A stretch of DNA of 64,000 bases, from NCBI RefSeq assembly GCF_022844465.1, contig NZ_JALHLP010000006.1, forward strand, positions 1 to 64,000, read 5' to 3'. Below, piece by piece: positions 21,121-29,185 of this stretch (within the stretch, counting starts at the first letter, position 1; each line of letters starts with the position of its first letter). Origin of the DNA: Bradyrhizobium sp. (GTDB lineage Bacteria; Pseudomonadota; Alphaproteobacteria; Rhizobiales; Xanthobacteraceae). The notes beneath the pieces are model-generated. The model saw only the letters and a list, made by a program, of their open reading frames with translations. It was not told the origin of the DNA and searched no databases. Made by a program: the position numbers and the translations under genes.

Positions 21121-21447
21121 CTACGCTGGCGAGCCTTGCTTGGTTCCAATGTCTGCAATTACTTCCTGCAGCGCCAAGCGGACGCTTGATGCGATTTCGG
21201 CGAGCTTGGGGTTCTCAATTGCCTGCATAGACGCAACCGGATCCACCGCTGAAATTTCAGTTCGGCCCGAGTGAAGCTCCTGCAGGACCACGTTGCATGG
21301 AAGCATGACGCCGATTTTATCCTCAGCTTGTAGTGCCGCGATGGCGCCAGCAACGCGCGGTAATCCGCAATCCCCATAGCCGTGGCCAAGAAGCGATTTC
21401 CTAGCTCGCCCGCGCACGTCCTCCCGAACTCCTATCGGTGGGTTCAA
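21121..21447 (-). CDS. DUF302 domain protein, shortened at the N-terminus
   Basis: The C-terminal two thirds read as DUF302: AALQAEDKIGVMLPCNVVLQE, then ISAVDPVASMQAIENPKLAEIAS, ending in LALQEVIADIG. The N-terminal half of the usual domain is missing, and the first 30 residues of this frame do not resemble it. The frame overlaps the end of doxX by 47 bases, with no clear ribosome site. It may be a decaying gene or a truncated product made by coupling. DUF302 proteins often accompany sulfur or thioredoxin genes; the function is unknown. Confidence 0.6.
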   Translation of the reverse strand: MNPPIGVREDVRGRARKSLLGHGYGDCGLPRVAGAIAALQAEDKIGVMLPCNVVLQELHSGRTEISAVDPVASMQAIENPKLAEIASSVRLALQEVIADIGTKQGSPA

Positions 21448-21883
21448 CGGTCAATGCAAACGCCCGGTCGATCGCAAACGCACCCGATCCGTTAAAGACG
21501 AAATGAACCAACGCGCCAAGGATAGCGATATTCTTGAACAACGGCCCGGCGTGGCCCGGAGCCAGGTGCATTGTGATCGTAATTGGCGCCAGCGTCACGA
21601 AAAGCGCGACAGATGATAACCGGGTCATGAATCCAACAGCAAGCGCGACGCCGGCTGGGACGAAAACGGCTCCGGAAATCCATAGCAAAGCAGATGGATC
21701 GCCGATCGAATTGATCGTACTTGCCCACGGCGATTCAGCCATCCGCTCGAGCATCTGACGGTGCTCTACGAAATGTCCAAGCCCGCCAACGATGAATATG
21801 AGGCTGAGGCAAACGCGAAAAATAAGGTCGGGGAAACTCGAGTTGGTTTTTAAGAACCGCTTCAGTTGCGTGATAGATGTCAC
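21401..21883 (-). CDS. DoxX family membrane protein
   Basis: A 160-residue protein with four membrane segments: FRVCLSLIFIVGGLGHF (about 22-40), LLWISGAVFVPAGVALAVGF, VALFVTLAPITITM and IAILGALVHFVF, the DoxX/DoxD layout. DoxX relatives act in sulfur or quinone-linked redox chemistry. The start is GTG at 21883, three bases after the upstream remnant gene ends. The C-terminal tail is hydrophilic and overlaps the DUF302 frame. Codon use is less G/C-rich at third positions than in nearby core genes, consistent with acquisition. Confidence 0.82.
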   Translation of the reverse strand: MTSITQLKRFLKTNSSFPDLIFRVCLSLIFIVGGLGHFVEHRQMLERMAESPWASTINSIGDPSALLWISGAVFVPAGVALAVGFMTRLSSVALFVTLAPITITMHLAPGHAGPLFKNIAILGALVHFVFNGSGAFAIDRAFALTVEPTDRSSGGRARAS

Positions 21884-21886
21884 TCT

Positions 21887-22147
21887 TCAATCCTTGACAT
21901 AAATGGCCCAGCGCACGCCAGTTAACGCTCTCGTTATCGACCAGAGGCAGGTATCTGGCGAACGCTGCACCTGCCAACGCCAGCCCATGACGATGACAAT
22001 CCATGCAGCTAGCGCGCCCAAACCAACGCCAAGAATCACGAGGCTGCCAACGGCGGCCTGAACCCGCTGATTATTCGTCGGTTGCCGACAATCTTTGACG
22101 ACCGGCAGCCCTGCCGCTTTGTCGTTACAGGAGCAAACAATTAGCAA
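21887..22147 (-). pseudogene. Remnant of a rhodanese/DUF2892 (YgaP-like) protein
   Basis: An 86-codon frame with a TTG start. The middle, GLPVVKDCRQPTNNQRV then AAVGSLVILGVGLGAL, reads like the junction between a rhodanese domain and the first membrane helix of DUF2892. The upstream rhodanese core is absent. After the first helix the frame loses the expected second helix and turns into WRWQVQRSPDTCLW, as after a frameshift. I therefore call it a remnant. It heads a minus-strand group with doxX and DUF302. It could still make a short one-helix protein. Confidence 0.5.
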
Positions 22148-22156
22148 TCGCTAATT
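22139..22156. promoter_or_regulatory. Palindromic operator candidate AATTAGC-N4-GCTAATT
   Basis: A perfect 7-base inverted repeat with a 4-base spacer overlaps the start of the minus-strand remnant/doxX/DUF302 group. The size and A+T-rich TTAGC/GCTAA arms resemble operators of ArsR-family sulfur sensors (BigR, YgaV, SqrR type). No such regulator gene is in the window, so the assignment is inference. Confidence 0.45.
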
Positions 22157-22377
22157 TAGCCAACAATGATATTAGTTCAAGTGCCTCGATCGGATTTCCG
22201 GTCAGGAACTGCCTTTGTATAAGGGAATGGTTGTCGAGCTCTCGACATCTTGGGGGTCCTTCTGCTCACGATAAAGTGCGGCACCCGACACAATATTAAC
22301 AGAAACCTGGGCGGCTATCCGTTTATCACCACCGCGCCATGGGTTCGAATGACTTCAGCTGACCAGTAGGCGTACCT

Positions 22378-23853
22378 ATGACACTCAGTCGTCGATCCGT
22401 TCTAGCCGGCGCCATAGGCGCTGGCGCCTTCACTTATGCGGGTTGGACCGCGGGAGATGCGGCAGTGGAACGGCAGCCCCTGCGGATTCCTCCGCTTGTT
22501 GACGCGCGGAAGGAAGGGAACGCGGTTGCGCTGCGCGTTCAGGCGGGCGCTACCGAATTCTTTCCGGGACGTGCGAGCGCCAGTCTGGGATACAGTGGGG
22601 GCTATTTGGGTCCCTCAATTCGAATCTATCGGGGCGACAACGTCGAAATCGCCGTAACCAACACGTTAAAGGAAGACACCACAGTTCATTGGCATGGCCT
22701 TCTCATTCCCGCCGAACTCGACGGCGGGCCCCATCAAATAATCGTCCCCGGAGACACTTGGCGTCCGAGGTTGCCCATTCGCCAGCCTGCCGCAACTCTG
22801 TTCTATCATTCTCACATTCACGGGCGGACCGGAGCACAGGTGTATTCCGGACTGGCAGGCCTGCTGCTTGTTACCGATGAGGGCGAGCGGGCTCTGGCGC
22901 TGCCCTCTGAATATGGTGTCGATGACCTTCCCGTTGTCATTCAAGACAGGCAGTTCGACGACGGGCTGATGGTGGTCCCGCAAGGGATGATGACGATGAT
23001 GCAGGGACGTCGTGGCAATACGATCTTGGCCAATGGTACGCCGAACGCCACGGCGCGTGTTCCAAATCGATTGGTGCGTCTGCGGCTGGTAAACGGTTCT
23101 AACGCCAGAATCTATGACCTTTCGTTCGGCGACAATCGAGCGTTTCACTGGATCGCAAGCGAGGGTGGTCTACTCGATCGCCCGATAAGCGTTCGCTCGC
23201 TCACACTTGCGCCGGGCGAGCGCGGCGAGGTGTTGGTGGATTTTTCAAATGGCCAAGCGGTGTCTCTCAAGACGGCTCCCGACACCAACATGAACATGCC
23301 GATGATGATAGGACCGCTGGCGCAAGCACGTAAACTCGCAAAGGAAATTCTTGGCGGTCAAGGCGAAGCGGTTTTGCAGTTTGTCCCCGTTGGGGGTCTG
23401 GGCACGCCCAGCAAAATTCCGGAACGCCTTGTCGAGCGTCCGCGTGCAGATCCATCGAAAGCCAACACACGACGCCGATTTGTTCTGGGTATGGGGGGTA
23501 TGATGGGCGGTGGGACGCGCTCGGGTGGCGGCATGGTCATCAACGGTCGTCCGTTCGATATGAACCGCATCGACGAAGACGTCCGACTGGGTGAAACCGA
23601 AATCTGGGAGGTCTCGGGAGAGATGATGTCCCACCCTTTCCATATCCACGGCGTGCAGTTCGAGGTCCTTAGTCGCAACGGCGGCAAGCCAATCCTTCGT
23701 GATACCGGTGCTCGCGATACCGTTCTCGTGAAAGAGCCGGTAGAGTTACTCGTGCATTTCGATCAGCCTGCCGAAAAGGCGCCATTCATGTATCACTGTC
23801 ATATCCTGGAGCACGAGGATAACGGCATGATGGGGCAGTTTCGGACAATCTGA
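22378..23853 (+). CDS. Multicopper oxidase, CueO/CopA type, Tat-exported
   Basis: A 491-residue periplasmic oxidase. The N-terminus has SRRSVLAG, a twin-arginine signal. Copper motifs: HWHG at 104-107, HSHIHG at 144-149, HPFHIHG near 420 and HCHILEHEDNGMM near 473, which together supply the type 1 and trinuclear sites. Met-rich patches (NMNMPMM, MGGMMGGG) suggest Cu(I) binding as in CueO. It probably oxidises Cu(I) or other small substrates with reduction of O2. It diverges from the sulfur-type remnant group. I saw no CueR-type operator in the 230-base spacer. Confidence 0.94.
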   Translation: MTLSRRSVLAGAIGAGAFTYAGWTAGDAAVERQPLRIPPLVDARKEGNAVALRVQAGATEFFPGRASASLGYSGGYLGPSIRIYRGDNVEIAVTNTLKEDTTVHWHGLLIPAELDGGPHQIIVPGDTWRPRLPIRQPAATLFYHSHIHGRTGAQVYSGLAGLLLVTDEGERALALPSEYGVDDLPVVIQDRQFDDGLMVVPQGMMTMMQGRRGNTILANGTPNATARVPNRLVRLRLVNGSNARIYDLSFGDNRAFHWIASEGGLLDRPISVRSLTLAPGERGEVLVDFSNGQAVSLKTAPDTNMNMPMMIGPLAQARKLAKEILGGQGEAVLQFVPVGGLGTPSKIPERLVERPRADPSKANTRRRFVLGMGGMMGGGTRSGGGMVINGRPFDMNRIDEDVRLGETEIWEVSGEMMSHPFHIHGVQFEVLSRNGGKPILRDTGARDTVLVKEPVELLVHFDQPAEKAPFMYHCHILEHEDNGMMGQFRTI

Positions 23854-24081
23854 CATCGATAGAGCGGCCCAGAATGCCCGAGGGTCGAATCATCGTCTTT
23901 TCGACGCAACTGCCGTAGCACTGTCGCTTCGGGGAGGGTTCCTCGCCTTAGAATCTACCGTGCTGAAACACGGGCCTCACCCGTCGAGGTCAAGGCAATT
24001 CCGCGGCCAAGGAGTTCGTCGCTTACCTGCGCTCTCCCGCCTTTCACGATTGGCCGGAAAATTCTGATGGAGAAGCTCTGG

Positions 24082-24103
24082 ATCACCCGCCTTCGCGGGT
24101 GAT
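24082..24103. terminator. Perfect hairpin ATCACCCGC-CTTC-GCGGGTGAT
   Basis: A 9-base stem with a tetraloop, 37 bases below the stop of the TIGR02302 gene and after the multicopper oxidase gene. The text GGATCACCCGC...GCGGGTGATGACA has the look of a dispersed repeat. It may terminate either gene. The rest of 23854-24139 shows no gene. Confidence 0.5.
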
Positions 24104-24139
24104 GACAGTTTGCCTGGAGAAAATCCGGAGCACTGAACC

Positions 24140-26725
24140 CTAATAATCCTTCAACAGCCGCTCGATGTAGTCGAGCTCGATCTGCGGACGGGACGGGTCG
24201 GCCAGGCGGCGGCGCAGTTCCTCCAGAATCCGTCGCACCCGCTGCACGTCGATTTCGCCGGGTATCTTGACCGAGTGGTCGTCGTTGAACTCGTTGTGAC
24301 GCAGCGGTCGTCCGAGCGGATCAGTGCCATTGGCCGCGCCCTGCTGGCGGCCGCGGGGATTGCCTGGACCATCGCCGGGCTGGTCGCCGTCGCCCTGCTG
24401 CATGGCCTCGGCGAGGCTCTGGGCGCCCTTGCGCAAGGCGTCGAGCGCCCGGCCCTGCGAGTCCACCGCGCCATCGGCGTTGCCCTCGCCGAGCCTGCCA
24501 CTGGCGTCGCCCATCGCCGAATCGGCCTGGTCCAGCCCGTCCTCGCCGTCGCCTTGACCCTGCTGGCCCTGACCCTGCTCGCCGCGCTGACCTTTCTCGC
24601 CGCGCTGACCCTGCCCCATGCCGCGCTTGGCGAGTTCTTCCTGCAGTTTCCTGAGCCGGTCGCGCAAACCCTGCTGGTCCTGCTGCAACTCGCCCATGCC
24701 CTGCTCGCCCTGCTTGCCCTGCTTGCCGCGGCTGCGGTCGCGCCGCGAATCCTGGCCCTGCTTGAAGGTCTTGTCGCGCAATTGCTGCTGCTTGCGGATC
24801 ATGTCGCCGAGTTCGTTCAGCGCCTGATCCATGTCGCTGTCGCCGGACTGGCCGGGCTGCGCCATCTGCAGGTTTTCCAGCATCTGCTGCAACTGCTCCA
24901 GCAACTGCCGGGCGGCATCCTTGTCACCGGAGCGCGACAGCCGCTCCAGCCGGTCGAGCATGCTCTTGAGATCCTGCTGGCTCAGCATTTTCGTATTGGG
25001 ATCGAGCGGACGCGACAATTGCTGCGGATTGTTGCGCAACTGCTCGGCAAGCTGACGCAGGAAATTATCCAGCGCGGCGCGCAGATTGTCGGTGAGCTTC
25101 TTGATCTCCTCGTCGGTCGCGCCGCGCTCCAGCGCCTGCTTCAGCGCCTCCTGGGCTGCGCGTAGCGCCTTGTCGACATCGCTGATCTTGCCGTCCTCGA
25201 TGGTGACGGCAAGCGCCCACAGGCTGGCGACCACCTCGCGCAGGGCGATGTCGGTGCGGGACGCCTCCAGTTGCCGCGCGACGCTGAAGAGCCCGAGATA
25301 ATGGCCGGTCTCCGGCGTGAACAATTCCGGCGCGATCATCAGCGCGTCCAGCGCCGCACGGACCTGCGAATTCTGGTTGGCGTCGAGCGCCAGGATGCGG
25401 CGCTGTTCGATCAAGGCGCGCGCCAGCGGTTTGGTGAACAGCCGCTCCGGCAACCGCATGTTGAAAGGCTCGCTCTTGCCCTCGTTGCCGGCCTCGTCCT
25501 TTGCCGTCAGCGTCAGCGTGACGTCGGCGCCGGCATAGGGGTCTTCGGTGAGATCCTTCAGGGTCTGGCCGACGCCATTGCGGGTGCGCGCGTTCGGCAG
25601 CGCCAGGACAAACTGCGGCGGCTCGAACAGCGGCCGCGGCTCCGCCGACTTGTTGGCTTCCTTGCTGGATTCCTTGCCGGCTTCTCCGGCGCGGGCGGCG
25701 AACTGGGCGCGCGCTTCGGTCACGCCGTAATCATCCTCGAGCCGATAGGACATTTGCAGCGAACCGCGGGCCTGGCGCTCCGGATCCTTGGCCAGCGTGA
25801 TGGTCGGCGCACGGTCAGGGGTGGCCGCGAACCGCCATTGCGGCGGGCCGGACGGCGCGCGGACATGCGCGGTGCCGCTGCCTGCGATCTTGAATTGCCG
25901 CTCGCTGGTGCCCTTGGGCGCGGCTTCGCTCGGCGCGACCTCGGTCAGGCCGCCGCCGACCACGACATCGAGGGCGCCCCCGCTCGACCGAATCAGCAAC
26001 GTGCTGCCGGCCGGAACCTGGAGCGGCCCGCTGTCGGGCGCGGCCGCATCCCGGTTGGCGGCCGAAAGAATCACCGGCGGCTTGCCGGTATAGGCCGGCG
26101 GCGTCACCCAGGCGTCGACCCGGACGTTGACCGGCGTCATTACGCCGTTCCAGTCGAACGCCGCGGCAACGCGCATCGCGCGCTCGTCGCCGGCCGCGAC
26201 ATAGGCCGCCGCCATCATCACCATCACCAGCGCGCGCAGCGCCCAGGGATCATGGAGCGCCAGCCGCGGCGCCGGCAACCCGGCGCGGATCCGCTTGATC
26301 GAGGCCAGCGTGCGCTCGCGCTGCTCCCGCCACAGCGCCTGCGCGACCGGATCGGCCGTCGCGAGCGTATCGGTCAGCGCCGTCGCCGGACGGTGGCGAA
26401 TGCCGGTCCCGCGGTCGAGTCGAGTCAGGCCATGTTCGCGCGTCGGCCAGCGAAATCGCGCGAGCGGGAACAACGCCCAAAGCGCCAGCATTGCGAAAAG
26501 GGCGATACCGGCGGCGCGGGCCGGAAACGGTAGTCCCAGCCACAGTCCGGCCCAGGACACCACCAGAAACAGCCCGACAATGCTTAGCAACCGAGCCAGA
26601 GCCGGCCATGCGCGTTCCCAAGCGATCGCATATTGAGCCCGTCGCAGGGCCTGCGCCAGCTGCAAGCGCGCGAAGTCAGGCTCGCGCGCGGGGGGTAAGG
26701 GATCAGGGGGTGCGCCGTTCAACAA
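24140..26725 (-). CDS. TIGR02302 family membrane protein (DUF4175-like)
   Basis: An 861-residue protein. Two membrane segments near 43-64 and 70-88 and a third near 161-182 are followed by a large periplasmic region with a beta-domain (VDAWVTPPAYTGKPPVIL, about 206-230). A long Gln-rich helical part follows (about 500-660: QQLSRPLDPNTKMLSQQDLK, LLEQLQQMLENLQMAQPGQ), then a low-complexity Gly/Gln/Glu-rich stretch (about 680-800) and a conserved C-terminus VQRVRRILEELRRRL. Length and order match TIGR02302, a Rhizobiales/alphaproteobacterial family of unknown function. In many relatives it neighbours lysA; here about 10 kb separates them. Confidence 0.9.
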   Translation of the reverse strand: MLNGAPPDPLPPAREPDFARLQLAQALRRAQYAIAWERAWPALARLLSIVGLFLVVSWAGLWLGLPFPARAAGIALFAMLALWALFPLARFRWPTREHGLTRLDRGTGIRHRPATALTDTLATADPVAQALWREQRERTLASIKRIRAGLPAPRLALHDPWALRALVMVMMAAAYVAAGDERAMRVAAAFDWNGVMTPVNVRVDAWVTPPAYTGKPPVILSAANRDAAAPDSGPLQVPAGSTLLIRSSGGALDVVVGGGLTEVAPSEAAPKGTSERQFKIAGSGTAHVRAPSGPPQWRFAATPDRAPTITLAKDPERQARGSLQMSYRLEDDYGVTEARAQFAARAGEAGKESSKEANKSAEPRPLFEPPQFVLALPNARTRNGVGQTLKDLTEDPYAGADVTLTLTAKDEAGNEGKSEPFNMRLPERLFTKPLARALIEQRRILALDANQNSQVRAALDALMIAPELFTPETGHYLGLFSVARQLEASRTDIALREVVASLWALAVTIEDGKISDVDKALRAAQEALKQALERGATDEEIKKLTDNLRAALDNFLRQLAEQLRNNPQQLSRPLDPNTKMLSQQDLKSMLDRLERLSRSGDKDAARQLLEQLQQMLENLQMAQPGQSGDSDMDQALNELGDMIRKQQQLRDKTFKQGQDSRRDRSRGKQGKQGEQGMGELQQDQQGLRDRLRKLQEELAKRGMGQGQRGEKGQRGEQGQGQQGQGDGEDGLDQADSAMGDASGRLGEGNADGAVDSQGRALDALRKGAQSLAEAMQQGDGDQPGDGPGNPRGRQQGAANGTDPLGRPLRHNEFNDDHSVKIPGEIDVQRVRRILEELRRRLADPSRPQIELDYIERLLKDY

Positions 26726-26886
26726 ACTCTCCGGGTTGCCGACAAATCACCCTAGCACGGCGGCGGCAATGAGGCACCCGCTTCCAGCGGGTCCCGCACC
26801 GGGAAATACGCATAACACGAACGCGTGACTGTGGGGCTGCCACCCCGTAACGTCGGCCCCGAACCGAAAAAAGGCGAGGAAACGAC

Positions 26887-27267
26887 ATGGACCAGAAGAC
26901 CCACGACAAGGGAATGGAAATCCGCAAGGCCGTGCTCGGCGAGGCCTATGTCAACAACGCAATGAAGAATGCCGACAGCTTCAACAAGCCGTTCCAGGAA
27001 CTGGTCACCGAATACTGCTGGGGCGCGGTATGGGGCCGGGAGGAACTGCCGCGCAAGACCCGCAGCATGCTCAACCTCGCCATGATCTCGATCCTGAACC
27101 GGCCGCACGAGCTGAAAGCGCACATCAAGGGCGCGCTCACCAACGGCGTCAGCCGCGACGAGATCCGCGAGATCTTCATGCAGGTCTCGATCTACGCCGG
27201 CATCCCCGCCGGCGTCGACAGCTTCCGCATTGCGCGCGAAGTATTCGCCGAACTGGACAAGGCGTAG
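26887..27267 (+). CDS. Carboxymuconolactone decarboxylase family protein
   Basis: A 126-residue all-helical protein matching the PcaC-like branch: YVNNAMKNADSFNKPFQELVTEYCWGAVWGR, then LPRKTRSMLNLAMISILNRPHELKAHIKGAL and GIPAGVDSFRIA. The conserved Glu/His pair of the decarboxylase (PHELKAHI) is present; the CxxC of AhpD peroxidases is absent. It probably acts on a small aromatic-degradation lactone or related compound. Start ATG 26887 with AAGGCGAGG upstream. A family A repeat follows, then a dehydrogenase gene on the same strand. Confidence 0.9.
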   Translation: MDQKTHDKGMEIRKAVLGEAYVNNAMKNADSFNKPFQELVTEYCWGAVWGREELPRKTRSMLNLAMISILNRPHELKAHIKGALTNGVSRDEIREIFMQVSIYAGIPAGVDSFRIAREVFAELDKA

Positions 27268-27287
27268 AGGCCGCCCGAAATTTTATC

Positions 27288-27372
27288 CGTCATTGCGAGC
27301 GAAGCGAAGCAATCCACTTCACCGCAGCAAGAAAGAATGGATCGCTTCGTCGCTTCGCTCCTCGCGATGACG
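27288..27372. repeat. Palindromic repeat, family A, copy 2
   Basis: Starts CGTCATTGCGAGCGAAGCGA and ends with TCGCTCCTCGCGATGACG. The centre is diverged from copy 1 but close to copy 3. It lies between the decarboxylase-like gene and the dehydrogenase gene, ending 19 bases before the latter's start, so it would be transcribed in its leader. Confidence 0.85.
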
Positions 27373-27391
27373 GAACAGAGGAAAAATCGCC

Positions 27392-28300
27392 ATGGAAATC
27401 GGATTCATCGGCCTCGGGAAAATGGGTTTTCCGATGGCGCGCCGGCTGATCGAGGCCGGGCATCAACTCACCGTGTTCGATACCCGCAAGGAGGCGGTCG
27501 ACAGGCTCGCCGCGCTCGGCGCGCAAGCGGCATCGTCACCAAAGGATGTCGCCGACCGCTGCGAGACCGTATTGGCGAGCCTGCCGTCGCTGCAGGCCTC
27601 GCTGGAGGTCGCGACCGGCACCGGCGGCGTGATCGAGGGCAAGCGGGTCAGGCGCTTCGTCGATCTCTCCACCGTCGGCTCGCACATGGCGGCCAGAATT
27701 CATGGCCTGCTGGCGAAACAGAACATCGTGCAGATCGACAGCCCCGTCAGCGGTGGCGTCGGCGGCGCCGAAAAGGGAACGCTGGCGGTGATGGTCTCCG
27801 GCCCGCGCGCCGATTGCGAGCTGGTCAAGCCCGCCCTTGGGGTGATCGGCAAGGTATTCTTCATCGGCGAGAAGCCGGGTTCCGCGCAGACCATGAAGCT
27901 CGCCAACAACTTCCTGTCGGCGACCGCCATGGTGGCGACGTCGGAAGCCGTGGTGATGGGCGTCAAGGCGGGGCTCGATCCCTCCATCATGATCGACGTC
28001 ATCAACGCCGGTTCCGGCCTCAACACCGCCAGCCGCGACAAGTTTCCGCGCTCGGTGCTGCCGCGTACCTTCGACTTCGGCTTTGCCACCGGCCTGATGG
28101 TGAAGGACGTCCGGCTCGCGCTGGAGGAGATGAAGTCGCTGGGGCTGTCGATGGAAGTCGCCGAGGCGGTCGGCCGCCTGTGGGAAGTCATCATCCGCGA
28201 AGAGGGAGCGGAATCGGACTTCACCGCCGCGATCAAGCCGATCGAGAAAGCGGCGGGCGTCGTGGTCGGCGGCGCCAAGGGCGGCCACGCGGCGAAGTGA
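27392..28300 (+). CDS. 3-hydroxyisobutyrate dehydrogenase family NAD(P)-dependent oxidoreductase
   Basis: A 302-residue beta-hydroxyacid dehydrogenase: Rossmann start MEIGFIGLGKMGFPMARRL, substrate loop DSPVSGGVGGAEKGTLAVMV near 116-135, catalytic Lys169 in MKLANNFLSATAM, and the C-terminal helical domain with the KD(V)RLALEE motif. Members oxidise 3-hydroxyisobutyrate, tartronate semialdehyde or similar. The ribosome site is weak and lies just after the repeat. The substrate is not decided by the neighbours. Confidence 0.92.
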   Translation: MEIGFIGLGKMGFPMARRLIEAGHQLTVFDTRKEAVDRLAALGAQAASSPKDVADRCETVLASLPSLQASLEVATGTGGVIEGKRVRRFVDLSTVGSHMAARIHGLLAKQNIVQIDSPVSGGVGGAEKGTLAVMVSGPRADCELVKPALGVIGKVFFIGEKPGSAQTMKLANNFLSATAMVATSEAVVMGVKAGLDPSIMIDVINAGSGLNTASRDKFPRSVLPRTFDFGFATGLMVKDVRLALEEMKSLGLSMEVAEAVGRLWEVIIREEGAESDFTAAIKPIEKAAGVVVGGAKGGHAAK

Positions 28301-28480
28301 CGGAGGGCTTGTGGCAGCACGTCGGGCCGATGCAGTTTTTCCCTGCGGTCCTCCGATATGGATGCGAATCGCATCTTCGCTCAGCCGCCGATCGAGGTGC
28401 AGCTTGCCGCCCGCCAGCGTAGTCGCGATGAACCCCCACACATTTGGCGTCTATCGCCGCCGGCCGGATTCAGTCGGTAA

Positions 28481-29185
28481 TTACGCGGCGATTGGAGGAG
28501 TTAGTGCCCCGTCTCGGAGCGAGTAGATATGGTCGAACCGGTCGAAGATCTTTTCATCATGCGTGACCACGATCACGGCCGTGCGACGCTCCGTGGCCAC
28601 CTTCCTCAACAGGTCCATGACGGCTCCCGCGCGCGGCGAATCAAGCGCCGCCGTTGGCTCATCTGCCAGAATGATGCGCGGATCATTGGCAAGCGCCCGG
28701 GCAATCGCGATTCGCTGCGCCTCCCCGCCGGAGAGCTCACCCGGCATGGCGTCTTGACGTCGTTCGATCCCCAAATAGGTGAGCAGTTCGAGGGCGCGAC
28801 CCTTGGCTTGTGCCGGGCTGGCGCCCGCCAGTATGCGAGCCACGGCGATATTCTCCCAGGCATTCAAGAACGGCAGAAGATTGTGCGACTGGAAGATAAA
28901 GCCGATCTTCTCCAGCCGTAAACCGCGCAGGTCGGCGCGCAGCCATTTGCCGTCATAAACCAATTCGCCGCTGAGCCGCATCGCGCCGGAGCTCGGCTCG
29001 AGAATGCAGCCGATTACATTGAGCAACGTACTCTTGCCCGACCCGCTGGGTCCACGCAAGCCGACCACCGTTCCTGGAAAGACATCCAGCGAGACCTCAC
29101 GAAGCGCATCGACGCGGGCCGACCCCTCGCCAAAATGCTTGCTGATTCTTCTGACTTCGACGACAGGTGGCTCGGCCATGGTCAC
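28481..29185 (-). CDS. ABC transporter ATP-binding protein (MacB/LolD type)
   Basis: A 234-residue ATPase: Walker A GPSGSGKST near 45-53, Q-loop FQSHNLLPFLNAWENIAV, signature LSGGEAQRIAIARAL, Walker B ILADEPTAALD and switch His in THDEKIF. It is the LolD/MacB-like class that powers FtsX-type permeases. Start: GTG 29185, overlapping the permease stop by 4 bases, or ATG 29179. It is the last gene of a minus-strand adaptor-permease-ATPase operon. The 180 bases after it hold no supportable gene. Confidence 0.93.
   Translation of the reverse strand: MTMAEPPVVEVRRISKHFGEGSARVDALREVSLDVFPGTVVGLRGPSGSGKSTLLNVIGCILEPSSGAMRLSGELVYDGKWLRADLRGLRLEKIGFIFQSHNLLPFLNAWENIAVARILAGASPAQAKGRALELLTYLGIERRQDAMPGELSGGEAQRIAIARALANDPRIILADEPTAALDSPRAGAVMDLLRKVATERRTAVIVVTHDEKIFDRFDHIYSLRDGALTPPIAA

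Noticed and set aside
20992..21189. A 65-codon plus-strand frame after cpdR
   Set aside because: No ribosome site and no domain; its text looks like repeated intergenic sequence.
22330..22360. GGTTCGAATG, resembling a tRNA T-loop
   Set aside because: No matching acceptor, D or anticodon arms around it. I found no tRNA gene in the window.
28301..28480. Possible gene remnant on the minus strand (28330-28441, reading WGFIATTLAGGKLHLDRRL)
   Set aside because: It has a protein-like look for about 30 codons, but no start, no ribosome site and no family I can name.
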